Notes: generated by a model not told the origin, from the sequence alone. Positions 1 through 6,488 are shown, counted from the first letter of the stretch. The stretch is DNA of 7,049 nt from Rubritepida sp. (GCA_028291485.1 JAQGHZ010000759.1:1-7049); one strand, 5' to 3'. A program made the numbers and translations.

Positions 1-2
1 GG

Positions 3-362
3 CTCCCGCTGCAGGGAGGGCTCCGGGACGCGCAGGCGCGCGAGGCAGGAGCCCTGGCTGGCGCGGCACGTGCTCGGCTTGAGGCACGGCAGCAGCAGAT
101 CCAAGGCGACCTGGCGGACGCCGTGGCGGGCTTCGAGGGCAGCCGCCGGACTATCGACCTCATCCGGCGCCAGCTGCTGCCGCAGGCGGACGCCCTGGTG
201 CGCTCCGGAGTGGCCGGGTACGGGTTCGGCAGGGTCGACCTGGTCACCGTCCTGCGGGCGCAGCATGACCTCGCCGACTTTCGCCTCCAGCTCCTCGCAG
301 CCGAATTCGATGGCCAGCGCCAACTGGCCGCGATGGAGCGCTTGCTGGGAGGTGACCTGTGA
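3..362 (+). CDS. cusC: Outer-membrane factor of the TolC family, cusC-like, 3' end only
   Basis: The frame is open from the left edge and ends with TGA at 360-362, giving the last 119 residues of a TolC-type outer-membrane channel. These proteins form a trimeric beta-barrel with a periplasmic alpha-helical tunnel that docks on the RND pump. The visible part is the last helical hairpin: a long amphipathic helix rich in Ala, Arg and Gln (about residues 10-60), then the family's turn segment RSGVAGYGFGRVDLVTVL, then a helix with LRAQHDLADFRLQLLAAEFD, and a Leu-rich end close to the stop. This matches the usual C-terminal pattern of the family (GY..G..D.L.VL.AQ). The stop overlaps the GTG start of the adaptor gene by four bases. 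The signal peptide and barrel strands lie outside the window, so the cusC name rests mainly on the cusBA neighbours. Confidence 0.88.
   Translation, partial: LPLQGGLRDAQAREAGALAGAARARLEARQQQIQGDLADAVAGFEGSRRTIDLIRRQLLPQADALVRSGVAGYGFGRVDLVTVLRAQHDLADFRLQLLAAEFDGQRQLAAMERLLGGDL
347..355 (+). promoter_or_regulatory. Strong ribosome binding site that fixes the GTG start of cusB
   Basis: GGGAGGTGA at 347-355 is nearly the full anti-16S complement. Its GGAGG core ends six bases before GTG at 359. It lies inside the last codons of cusC and supports the non-ATG start, which has no in-frame ATG competitor near it. Confidence 0.8.
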
Positions 363-1834
363 CCGCGCACCGAACCCGCAGGTTCATTGGCGGCATCGTG
401 CTGGTCGCTGCCGTTGCGGGCAGCCTATGGCTGAGTGCCGACAGGCTGCCGGGGATGGTGGCCAGACCAGCCGAGGCGCAGCAGGCGCCGCCTCCCACAC
501 GCCAGCCGCTCTACTACCAGGACCCGTCCGGCAGGCCAGAGTACTCGGCGATGCCGAGGACAACTGCTGACGGGCGCGACTTCGTCCCCGTCTACGAGGA
601 CACCGCCGCTCCAACCCCACTCGCGGTGCCTGCATCGGCGCCCGCACCGGCCTCCTCCCGAGGGCGCGGGCGAATCCTCTACTACCGCAACCCGATGGGC
701 CTGCCCGACACCTCCCCGATGCCGCGGAAGGATTCGATGGGGATGGACTACATCCCTGTCTACGAGGACGAGGCGAACCAGCCCGCGGGCACCGTCAGCG
801 TCAGCCCCGAGCGGGTGCAGATGCTCGGCGTCCGCACCGAGGTCGCTACCGAGCGCACGATGATGCGCTCCATCCGCGCGGTCGGCACCGTGGTCGTCGA
901 CGAAGGCCGCCTCGCGGTCGTGGCACCGCGCTTCGAGGGCTGGATCCAGCGGCTGCTCGTCAACCAGACCGGGCAGCCGGTGCGCCGCGGCCAGCCGCTG
1001 TTCGAGGTCTACAGCCCCGAACTGGCGGCGGCGGAACAGGAATACGTCATCGCTCGCCAGGCTGAGGGCGCCATGGTGCATGCTGATGCCGCTGCGCGCG
1101 GCAGCACGGCGGGCATCGCATCCGCTGCGCTGACGCGGCTACGGAACTTCGGCCTGCCCGCCGAGGAGGTCGCCCGCCTGCGGCGCTCCGGCACCGTCAG
1201 CCGCACGCTCACCCTGAGCTCGCCGATGGACGGCGTGGTCCTGGAGAAGGCGGCGCTCCAAGGCATGCGCTTCGCGCCAGGCGAGACGCTCTACCGCATC
1301 GCCGACCTGTCGGCCGTCTGGCTGCTCGCCGACGTCTTCGAGCAGGACCTGGGCCTCGTCAGCCCCGGCCAGGAGGCCAACATCACCATGACCGCCTACC
1401 CGGATCGACGGTTCACCGGCAATGTCACCTTCGTTTACCCGACCCTGAACGCGGCGACGCGCACTGGCAGGGTGCGCATCGAGATCCCGAACCCCGAGCA
1501 ACTGCTCAGGCCGGAGATGTACGCGACCGTGGAGATCGCGGCGCCGCTCGGCGCCGCGCCTGTGGTCGCCGTGCCGGACTCTGCGGTGCTCGACAGCGGC
1601 ACGCGCCAGGCCGTCCTGGTGGAGCGCGCCCCCGGCCGCTACGAGCCGCGAGCGGTCTCGGTCGGGCGCCGGGCCAATGGCCAGGTCGAGATCCGCAGCG
1701 GGGTGGCGGCGGGCGAGAAGGTTGTTGTCGGCGCCAACTTCCTCATCGACGCCGAGAGCAACCTGCGCGCGGCGCTCCAATCCTTCGCGCCGCCGCCCCA
1801 GGCGCCTGGCACCGGCCAGGAGCCGCCCCGATGA
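359..1834 (+). CDS. cusB: CusB-like periplasmic adaptor (membrane-fusion protein) of a Cu/Ag RND efflux system, with two metal-binding modules
   Basis: This 491-residue adaptor links the RND pump to the outer-membrane channel and is expected in the periplasm. A hydrophobic segment at about 9-26 acts as signal peptide or membrane anchor. Two related heavy-metal-binding modules follow at about 51-82 and 107-138. Only the second keeps the methionine set (Met113, Met127, Met129) that matches Met49/64/66 of E. coli CusB as I recall them. From about 143 the usual adaptor parts appear: barrel-sandwich/lipoyl halves (AVVAPRFEGWIQRLLV at 186-201; TLTLSSPMDGVVLEKAAL at 283-300), a helical hairpin at about 218-275 (SPELAAAEQEYVIARQ; LTRLRNFGLPAEEVARL), a beta-barrel with IADLSAVWLLADVFEQDLG, then ATRTGRVRIEIPN and LRPEMYATVEI, and a membrane-proximal domain ending GEKVVVGANFLIDAESNLR. 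The GTG start is supported by a strong SD and the GTGA overlap with cusC. The gene is longer than E. coli CusB (about 407 residues), mostly because of the N-terminal duplication and Pro/Ala linkers. Confidence 0.95.
   Translation: MTAHRTRRFIGGIVLVAAVAGSLWLSADRLPGMVARPAEAQQAPPPTRQPLYYQDPSGRPEYSAMPRTTADGRDFVPVYEDTAAPTPLAVPASAPAPASSRGRGRILYYRNPMGLPDTSPMPRKDSMGMDYIPVYEDEANQPAGTVSVSPERVQMLGVRTEVATERTMMRSIRAVGTVVVDEGRLAVVAPRFEGWIQRLLVNQTGQPVRRGQPLFEVYSPELAAAEQEYVIARQAEGAMVHADAAARGSTAGIASAALTRLRNFGLPAEEVARLRRSGTVSRTLTLSSPMDGVVLEKAALQGMRFAPGETLYRIADLSAVWLLADVFEQDLGLVSPGQEANITMTAYPDRRFTGNVTFVYPTLNAATRTGRVRIEIPNPEQLLRPEMYATVEIAAPLGAAPVVAVPDSAVLDSGTRQAVLVERAPGRYEPRAVSVGRRANGQVEIRSGVAAGEKVVVGANFLIDAESNLRAALQSFAPPPQAPGTGQEPPR
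1818..1822 (+). promoter_or_regulatory. Ribosome binding site of cusA
   Basis: AGGAG lies eight bases before ATG at 1831, inside the last codons of cusB. The ATG shares ATGA with the cusB stop, so termination on cusB places ribosomes on the cusA start. This supports coupled translation and the chosen start. Confidence 0.7.
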
Positions 1835-4800
1835 TCGCGCGCGTCATCCGCTGGTCGGCGGCCAACCCCTTTCTGGTGCTGCTTGCCACGCTGTTCGCCG
1901 TCGGCGCCGGAGGCTGGGCGGTCCGCAACACGCCGCTGGACGCCATCCCGGACCTCTCGGACACCCAGGTCATCGTCTACACGGACTATCCCGGTCAGGC
2001 GCCGCAGGTGGTCGAGGACCAAGTCACCTATCCTTTGACGACAGCACTGCTGACCGTGCCCCGATCGAAGACCGTGCGCGGCTACTCTTTCTTCGGGTCT
2101 TCCTTCGTCTACGTCGTGTTCGAGGACGGCACCGACCTCTACTGGGCGCGTAGCCGGGTGCTGGAATACCTCAGTCAGGCGGCGCGGCGCCTCCCCGAAG
2201 GCGTGACGCCATCACTCGGCCCCGATGCCACCGGCGTCGGTTGGGTTTACCAGTACGTCGTCACGGGCGCGCAGCGCACACTGGCCGAGCTTCGCTCCAT
2301 CCAGGACTGGTTCCTGCGGTACCAGCTCGCGCGGGCCGATGGCGTGGCCGAGGTGGCGAGCGTCGGCGGCTTCGTCCAGCAGTACCAGGTCGTGGTCGAC
2401 CCGCAGCGGCTTCAGGCCTACCGCATCCCTCTCTCGCAGGTGATCCAGGCCATCCGCGCCAGCAACCGCGACGTCGGCGGCCGCTCGGTCGAGATGTCGG
2501 AGACCGAATACCTCGTCCGAGGGCACGGCTATCTCCGGGGCATCCAGGACATCGAACAGATCGTCCTCGCGCAGCAGAACGGCATCCCTGTGCTGCTGCG
2601 CGACGTCGCCCGGGTCGAGCTCGGCCCCGAGGAGCGCCGCGGTATCACCGAGCTCAACGGCGAGGGCGAGGTGGTCAGCGGCATCGTGCTCCAGCGCGAG
2701 GGGCAGAATGCGCTCACCGTCATCGAGAGCGTCCAGCGGCGGCTGGCCGAGATCGCAGGCAGCCTGCCCGAGGGTGTGACCGTCTCCTCGGTTTACGACC
2801 GCTCCACCCTCATCGGGCGCGCCATCGAAACCCTGAAGCACACGCTCGTGGAGGAGAGTCTCATTGTCGCGCTGGTCTGCATCGTGTTCCTGCTGCACGT
2901 CCGCAGCGCGCTCGTGGCCATCATCATGCTACCCGTGGGCGTCCTCATCGCGATGACCCTGCTGCACCTGCTCGGCCTGAGCTCGAACATCATGTCCCTG
3001 GGCGGGATCGCCATCGCGCTCGGCGCCATGGTCGACGCGGCCATCGTCATGATCGAGAACGCCCACAAGCGCCTGGAGCAGGCAGGACCAGAGGCGTCAC
3101 GGGTCAAGGTGATAACGGAGGCGGCCGTCGAGGTCGGCCCGGCGCTGTTCTTCAGCCTGGCCATCATCACCGTCTCCTTCCTCCCGGTCTTCACCCTCGA
3201 GGACCAGGAGGGGCGAATGTTCCGGCCGCTCGCCTTCACCAAGACCTTCGCCATGGCGGCGGGCGCGCTGCTGTCGATCACCCTGGTGCCGGTCCTGATG
3301 CTGCTGTTCGTGCGTGGCCGCATCCTGCCCGAACGCCGAAACCCAGTGAACCGGCTGCTCATCTGGCTTTATCGGCCGCTGATCGCCGTCGTCCTTAAAG
3401 CAAAGAGCCTGACCATCGTGCTGGCGCTCCTCACGGTTGCCGGGACGGCGTGTCCGCTCACGCGGCTCGGCAGCGAGTTCATGCCGACGCTGAATGAAGG
3501 GACCCTGATGTACATGCCGGTCAGCCTGCCGGGCATGTCCGTCACCAAGGCGGCGGAGCTGCTCCAGACCCAGAACCGGATCATCCGGAGCTTCCCGGAG
3601 GTGGCCAGCGTCTTCGGCAAGGCCGGGCGGGCGGCGACGGCGACCGACCCGGCGCCGACCGAGATGTTCGAGACCATCATTAACCTGAAGCCGGAGTCCG
3701 AGTGGCGCCCCGGCGTGACCATCGACTCCCTGATCGCGGAGATGGACGCGGCGTTGCGGATGCCAGGCGTCAGCAACGCCTGGACGATGCCCATCAGGGC
3801 GCGCATCGACATGCTCTCGACTGGCATCCGAACCCCGGTCGGGGTCAAGGTCTATGGCCCGGACCTCGCGGGTATCGACCGGCTCTCGCGAGAAATCGAG
3901 GCCGCGATCCGGACGGTGCCCGGCACGACCAGTGCCTTCGCCGAACGGACCGAGGGTGGCTACTACCTCGAAATCGAGCCGGACCGGGCCGCGCTGGCCC
4001 GCTACGGGCTCACAATAGGCGACCTCCAGGACACCATCGCCGCGGCGCTCGGGGGTGAGCCGGTCACCACCACGGTCGAGGGCCGCGCCCGCTATACGGT
4101 CAATGTTCGCTACCCGCGGGGCCTGCGCAGCGACCCGCAAGGAATCGCGACCCAGGTGCTGGTCCAGGGCATGCAGGGCGCCGCCATTCCACTTGGTCAG
4201 GTGGCGGCCGTCCAACTGCGGCGCGGGCCGCCGACGATACGGACGGAAAATGCGCAGCTAGTGAACTATGTCTACGTCGACATGCACGGCCGCGACGTCG
4301 GCGGCTACGTGGCCGACGCGCAGCGCGCTGTTGCGGAGCAGGTGCGGATGCCGACCGGCTACCACATCGAGTGGAGCGGCCAGTTCGAGTACCTGCAGCG
4401 GGCCAAGGCGAAGCTGGCCATCGTCGTGCCGGTCACGCTGCTGCTCATCTTCGTGCTGCTCTACCTGAACTTCGGGCGGCTGACCGAGACGCTCATCGTC
4501 ATGCTCTCGGTCCCCTTCGCCCTCGTCGGCGGCGTCTGGCTGATGCACCTCATGCACTTCAACAGGAGCGTCGCCGTTGCGGTCGGTTTCATCGCACTCG
4601 CTGGGGTTGCGGCGGAGACAGGCGTCATCATGCTCATCTATCTGGACCACGCACTCACCGAGATGCGCGAGCGGTGCCGCACCGAGGGGAAGCCACTGAC
4701 CCAGGAGGACCTGAGGCATGCCATCATGGAGGGTGCGGTCGAGCGCGTGCGGCCCAAGATGATGACGGTGACCGCCATCATGGCGGGGCTGGTGCCGATC

Positions 4801-4992
4801 CTCTGGAGCACGGGCACCGGTTCCGAGCTGATGCAGCGCATCGCCGTTCCCATGGTCGGCGGCATGGTGTCATCGACCGTGCTGACATTGCTGGTCATCC
4901 CGGCGATCTACGCCCTGGTGAAGGGCTGGCGGCTGCCTGCCGCTGAGGTGACGGCGCAACGGGACGCGGAAACGTTCTCGGTGGCCAAGTGA
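1831..4992 (+). CDS. cusA: CusA-like heavy-metal RND transporter for Cu(I)/Ag(I)
   Basis: A full-length inner-membrane proton-driven pump of 1053 residues (E. coli CusA: 1047). It has the RND layout: TM1 at about 12-30, a large periplasmic domain, TM2-7 at about 336-541, a second periplasmic domain, and TM8-12 from about 862 to 1030. The three methionines of the metal site are present as Met562 (MYMP), Met612 (TEMFET) and Met661 (RIDMLSTG); their spacing of 50 and 49 equals that of Met573/623/672 in E. coli CusA. The TM4 motif GAMVDAAIVMIEN carries Asp402 and Glu409. Glu929 (AGVAAE) and Lys976 (RVRPK) match the proton-relay residues Glu939 and Lys984. Relay methionines Met388, 400, 407, 475, 490 and 1001 are also kept. 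The positions matching Met271 and Met755 are Glu268 and Pro744. The Met triad points to monovalent copper/silver rather than the Zn/Co/Cd substrates of CzcA. It overlaps cusB by ATGA. E. coli numbering is from memory. Confidence 0.97.
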   Translation: MIARVIRWSAANPFLVLLATLFAVGAGGWAVRNTPLDAIPDLSDTQVIVYTDYPGQAPQVVEDQVTYPLTTALLTVPRSKTVRGYSFFGSSFVYVVFEDGTDLYWARSRVLEYLSQAARRLPEGVTPSLGPDATGVGWVYQYVVTGAQRTLAELRSIQDWFLRYQLARADGVAEVASVGGFVQQYQVVVDPQRLQAYRIPLSQVIQAIRASNRDVGGRSVEMSETEYLVRGHGYLRGIQDIEQIVLAQQNGIPVLLRDVARVELGPEERRGITELNGEGEVVSGIVLQREGQNALTVIESVQRRLAEIAGSLPEGVTVSSVYDRSTLIGRAIETLKHTLVEESLIVALVCIVFLLHVRSALVAIIMLPVGVLIAMTLLHLLGLSSNIMSLGGIAIALGAMVDAAIVMIENAHKRLEQAGPEASRVKVITEAAVEVGPALFFSLAIITVSFLPVFTLEDQEGRMFRPLAFTKTFAMAAGALLSITLVPVLMLLFVRGRILPERRNPVNRLLIWLYRPLIAVVLKAKSLTIVLALLTVAGTACPLTRLGSEFMPTLNEGTLMYMPVSLPGMSVTKAAELLQTQNRIIRSFPEVASVFGKAGRAATATDPAPTEMFETIINLKPESEWRPGVTIDSLIAEMDAALRMPGVSNAWTMPIRARIDMLSTGIRTPVGVKVYGPDLAGIDRLSREIEAAIRTVPGTTSAFAERTEGGYYLEIEPDRAALARYGLTIGDLQDTIAAALGGEPVTTTVEGRARYTVNVRYPRGLRSDPQGIATQVLVQGMQGAAIPLGQVAAVQLRRGPPTIRTENAQLVNYVYVDMHGRDVGGYVADAQRAVAEQVRMPTGYHIEWSGQFEYLQRAKAKLAIVVPVTLLLIFVLLYLNFGRLTETLIVMLSVPFALVGGVWLMHLMHFNRSVAVAVGFIALAGVAAETGVIMLIYLDHALTEMRERCRTEGKPLTQEDLRHAIMEGAVERVRPKMMTVTAIMAGLVPILWSTGTGSELMQRIAVPMVGGMVSSTVLTLLVIPAIYALVKGWRLPAAEVTAQRDAETFSVAK

Positions 4993-5157
4993 TGGTGGCT
5001 GACGGGGTGCGCGCCGTCGCCGTCCCAGCCACGCCTATCGGCTCCCCGGGCATGGAGGTGCCGGGGCGAGCCCGACGAGATCTATGACGTCATCGCTTTC
5101 GGCGACGGCAGCGGGCGCAGTGTCTTCATGCGCTTCCGAGGGCATCAGCGGGTCTGA
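4992..5157 (+). pseudogene. Decayed C-terminal remnant of a DUF411/CopG-type copper protein
   Basis: An ATG at 4992 overlaps the last base of the cusA stop (TGATG) and opens a 32-codon frame containing AVAVPATPIGSPGMEVPGR before a TGA at 5088-5090. PxGSPGME is the hallmark of the C-terminal half of DUF411 proteins, the family that includes the copper resistance protein CopG. The rest of the family pattern continues in a different frame from about 5068 to the stop at 5155-5157: EPDEIYDVIAFGDGSGRSVF, then a short basic tail. The two halves join with a shift inside GGGGCGAG at about 5064-5070, consistent with loss of two bases or gain of one. The N-terminal half with the Cys-rich TCGCC copper site is absent, so the gene is both truncated and frameshifted. 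A translated product would be a 32-residue fragment. Family assignment comes from recognising the motif and was not searched. Confidence 0.68.
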
Positions 5158-5241
5158 GTCCACAGGCCCTCAGCGCGCACGGAGCTCGCCGCGTGCAGCG
5201 GGCGGTTGAAACAGTGCCTCGACGCGTCCATCTCGGGCGCC

Positions 5242-5811
5242 ATGCTGACCGACGTTCGCACTCGCCATACCTCCACGTGGGATGAATCCCTGAAGCCGAT
5301 TGGCGAAGGGACGTTCGACAAGGAGCCGTTCGAGGAATGGTGGGCGCGGAACCAGTCGCGCCTCGCCAACCTGGACCAGCTGGTCGCTGAGCAATGGGTG
5401 TATCGCCATTGGCGTCATTCCCCCTTCGCCCACCTGCCGCTTGAGCGAATGACGTGCCGCGAGGAGGAGTGGATCACCGAACGCATCCTGCGCGACATCG
5501 ATTGGGGATTACCGGAGTGGGACGACGATCCCGAGTTCAACCACGGGGTCTTCCACGGCAAAGACAGCGAGCCCGGCCGGTCGATGGACGCGACCGACAC
5601 ATGGAACATCCCGCCGGTCGTCTTGGGAGCGCCGGGCGGGTTGCTGACGGACACGGGTGAGCGTCCGGAGCGGCATTACTGGCTCGTCGAGGGGCGTCAG
5701 CGCCGTCGGTACCTTCACGCTCTCGCGTCACGCTGCGAGGGAGCAGGACGGCCGGACGCCGTCCACAAGATCATCATCGTCAGGATCGGAGGCGAGCCAA
5801 CCCTGCCATAG
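5242..5811 (+). CDS. Conserved-looking hypothetical protein with a C-terminal EGRQRRRY segment
   Basis: This reading frame gives 189 residues from ATG 5242. A TTG at 5206 would add 12 residues, but neither start has a clear SD; I prefer the ATG. I do not recognise a named function. The composition is protein-like: an acidic/aromatic first half with FEEWWARNQSRLANLDQLV, VYRHWRHSPFAHLPLERM and CREEEWITERILRDIDWG, then EFNHGVFHGKDSEPGRSMDA, TWNIPPVVLGAPGG, and HYWLVEGRQRRRYLHALASR before a short beta-like end KIIIVRIG. There is no signal peptide or membrane segment, so it should be cytoplasmic. The run from PPVVL to EGRQRRRYLHAL resembles in outline the ParB/sulfiredoxin-fold segment in which a substrate-naming strand is followed by a G/E-x-R-R-x-x-A helix; this is a weak structural guess. 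It sits alone between the cus operon and the minus-strand copper genes, with no evident metal ligands. Confidence 0.62.
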   Translation: MLTDVRTRHTSTWDESLKPIGEGTFDKEPFEEWWARNQSRLANLDQLVAEQWVYRHWRHSPFAHLPLERMTCREEEWITERILRDIDWGLPEWDDDPEFNHGVFHGKDSEPGRSMDATDTWNIPPVVLGAPGGLLTDTGERPERHYWLVEGRQRRRYLHALASRCEGAGRPDAVHKIIIVRIGGEPTLP

Positions 5812-5839
5812 GACCGGGCGACCCGTTGATGGAGTAACC

Positions 5840-5856
5840 CTCGTACGGTGTACGGG
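5840..5856. repeat. Short perfect dyad, CGTAC-GGT-GTACG, in the intergenic stretch
   Basis: CGTAC at 5842-5846 and GTACG at 5850-5854 form a five-base inverted repeat around GGT, which extends to seven pairs if one G-T pair is allowed. CGTAC/GTACG half-sites occur in MerR-family mercury operators, although there the gap is usually wider. No good -10 element or downstream gene accompanies it, and there is no T-tract for a terminator, so its role is unknown. Confidence 0.35.
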
Positions 5857-5860
5857 TACC

Positions 5861-5967
5861 AGACGGGCAGTCCGCTATGCGCTCCGCCGATCGATGATGC
5901 AGCCTTGCGGGTTCGCCTGCGCGAGCTGGCGAGTGATCGTCGGTGGTTCTCAGCCCACGCCAGACCG
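5861..5967 (+). mobile_element. Scar resembling the start of an IS3-family OrfB transposase, frameshifted
   Basis: From 5893 the frame reads DDAALRVRLRELASDRRWF and stops at 5968-5970. This resembles the conserved early part of IS3-family OrfB, in which a D.ALR.RLRELA..R.RFGYRR pattern starts the region before the DDE catalytic core. Just before it, in another frame from 5861, RRAVRYALRRS resembles the segment that normally precedes it (RSTYRY..RR), which implies a frameshift near 5890. Similarity fades where GYRRLH is expected, and the copZ end follows directly. Only about 35 codons remain, with no terminal inverted repeats or target duplication visible. The call is by pattern and could be a chance resemblance. 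Confidence 0.4.
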
Positions 5968-5970
5968 TGA

Positions 5971-6171
5971 TCAGGATGAAATCAGCTCAGCCTGCCAACC
6001 GTCGGCCCGCAGCAGGTCGAGAAGGGCCTGAGGCTCAGCCTCGCCGCCAACCATAATCACGCGGTGCTCCAGGTCTACCTGGAGTTCCGTTCCAGCAGCG
6101 CTTTGGAGACTGGCCGCCACGCCCTTGGCGCAGCCGCCGCACGTCATGTTGAGCACTTTGATGCGGGTCAT
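5971..6171 (-). CDS. copZ: CopZ-like copper chaperone, single HMA domain
   Basis: This 66-residue protein is one heavy-metal-associated domain, the size of free-standing CopZ/Atx1-type chaperones that carry Cu(I) in the cytoplasm and deliver it to CopA. The first strand leads to NMTCGGCAKGV, with copper-ligand cysteines at Cys11 and Cys14; then come an alpha helix to about residue 25, VDLEHRVIMVGGEAE as the central strands, a second helix ALLDLLRADGW, and a last strand AELISS, which gives the ferredoxin-like beta-alpha-beta-beta-alpha-beta fold. A longer in-frame start at 6231 exists, but its extra 20 residues fall on a copper-type promoter; ATG at 6171 has AGAGG nine bases upstream (6181-6185 on the complement) and begins exactly at the domain. 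The gene lies downstream of the copA remnant on the same strand, after a 317-base gap. It converges on the cus block. Confidence 0.92.
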   Translation of the reverse strand: MTRIKVLNMTCGGCAKGVAASLQSAAGTELQVDLEHRVIMVGGEAEPQALLDLLRADGWQAELISS

Positions 6172-6488
6172 TGGGTGCCACCTCTTTCCGAGAGATGACC
6201 GAGATGGGTCCTTGCCATGGGTGAAGGTCAAGGGCGTCGTCAGATTATTTCAGAACCGCTGCATCTCGCCCGTCGGTCGGCTACGATCGCAGGCGGCGAC
6301 CGAGCATAAATCAGGGGGATGCTGTGCTCGTCGTCTATTGGCATGGACCTCGGGCTCCGACCAGTTGTCCCAACAACGGGGCCGCCCCCGGCCCGGACCG
6401 TCGTTCCAATCCTGCCGGGCCTGCTCCGCGCGCAGGGGTTTGGACGAGAGCCTTGCTCGCGCATGGATCAGCGGGTCCAACACCGCCT
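6172..6488. other. Stretch between copA remnant and copZ without a recognisable gene
   Basis: Apart from the copZ promoter and SD (6181-6231), these 317 bases hold short open frames on both strands, but none has a known motif, a convincing start site or domain-like composition. In particular I looked for a MerR-type helix-turn-helix (cueR) and found none. One feature is an inverted repeat, CGAGCA at 6301-6306 with TGCTCG at 6325-6330, overlapping an alternative pair AGCAT (6303-6307) and ATGCT (6319-6323). It has no T-tract and so is not a standard terminator. Confidence 0.5.
6201..6231 (-). promoter_or_regulatory. Candidate CueR/MerR-type copper-responsive promoter of copZ
   Basis: On the minus strand a perfect TTGACC -35 element (6231-6226) is followed by a 19-base spacer and then CATCTC (6206-6201) as a weak -10. 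The spacer holds the dyad ACCTTCACCCATGGCAAGG, whose CCTT/AAGG arms match the outer part of the CueR operator (ACCTTCC...GGAAGGT). The over-long 19-base spacer with a dyad between the elements is the hallmark of MerR-family activation. Transcription would begin near 6194, leaving a leader of roughly 22 bases that contains the SD of copZ. No cueR gene is visible in the window. Confidence 0.62.

Noticed and set aside
425..1081. Minus-strand open frame of 218 codons opposite cusB.
   Set aside because: Antisense shadow; cusB on the plus strand is full length with recognisable domains.
2241..3398. Plus-strand open frame of 385 codons inside cusA.
   Set aside because: Arg/His/Pro-rich shadow of cusA in a GC-rich sequence; the cusA frame carries all conserved RND motifs through this region.
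3097..4215. Minus-strand open frame of 372 codons opposite cusA.
   Set aside because: Antisense shadow with Arg/His/Asp-rich composition and no domain pattern; expected from third-position G/C bias.
5175..5205. GC-rich imperfect hairpin as a terminator after the DUF411 remnant.
   Set aside because: The stem has a bulge and no T-tract follows; GC-rich sequence gives such pairings by chance.
5657..6031. Plus-strand frame of 124 codons overlapping the hypothetical gene and the copZ end.
   Set aside because: Low-complexity Ser/Arg-rich translation that overlaps two better-supported genes; only the short RRAVRYALRRS part is used, as evidence for an IS-like scar.
6172..6231. Longer start of the copZ frame at 6231, adding 20 residues.
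   Set aside because: The extra residues coincide with the CueR-type promoter and SD, are not part of an HMA domain, and the ATG at 6171 has a better SD and begins exactly at the first strand.
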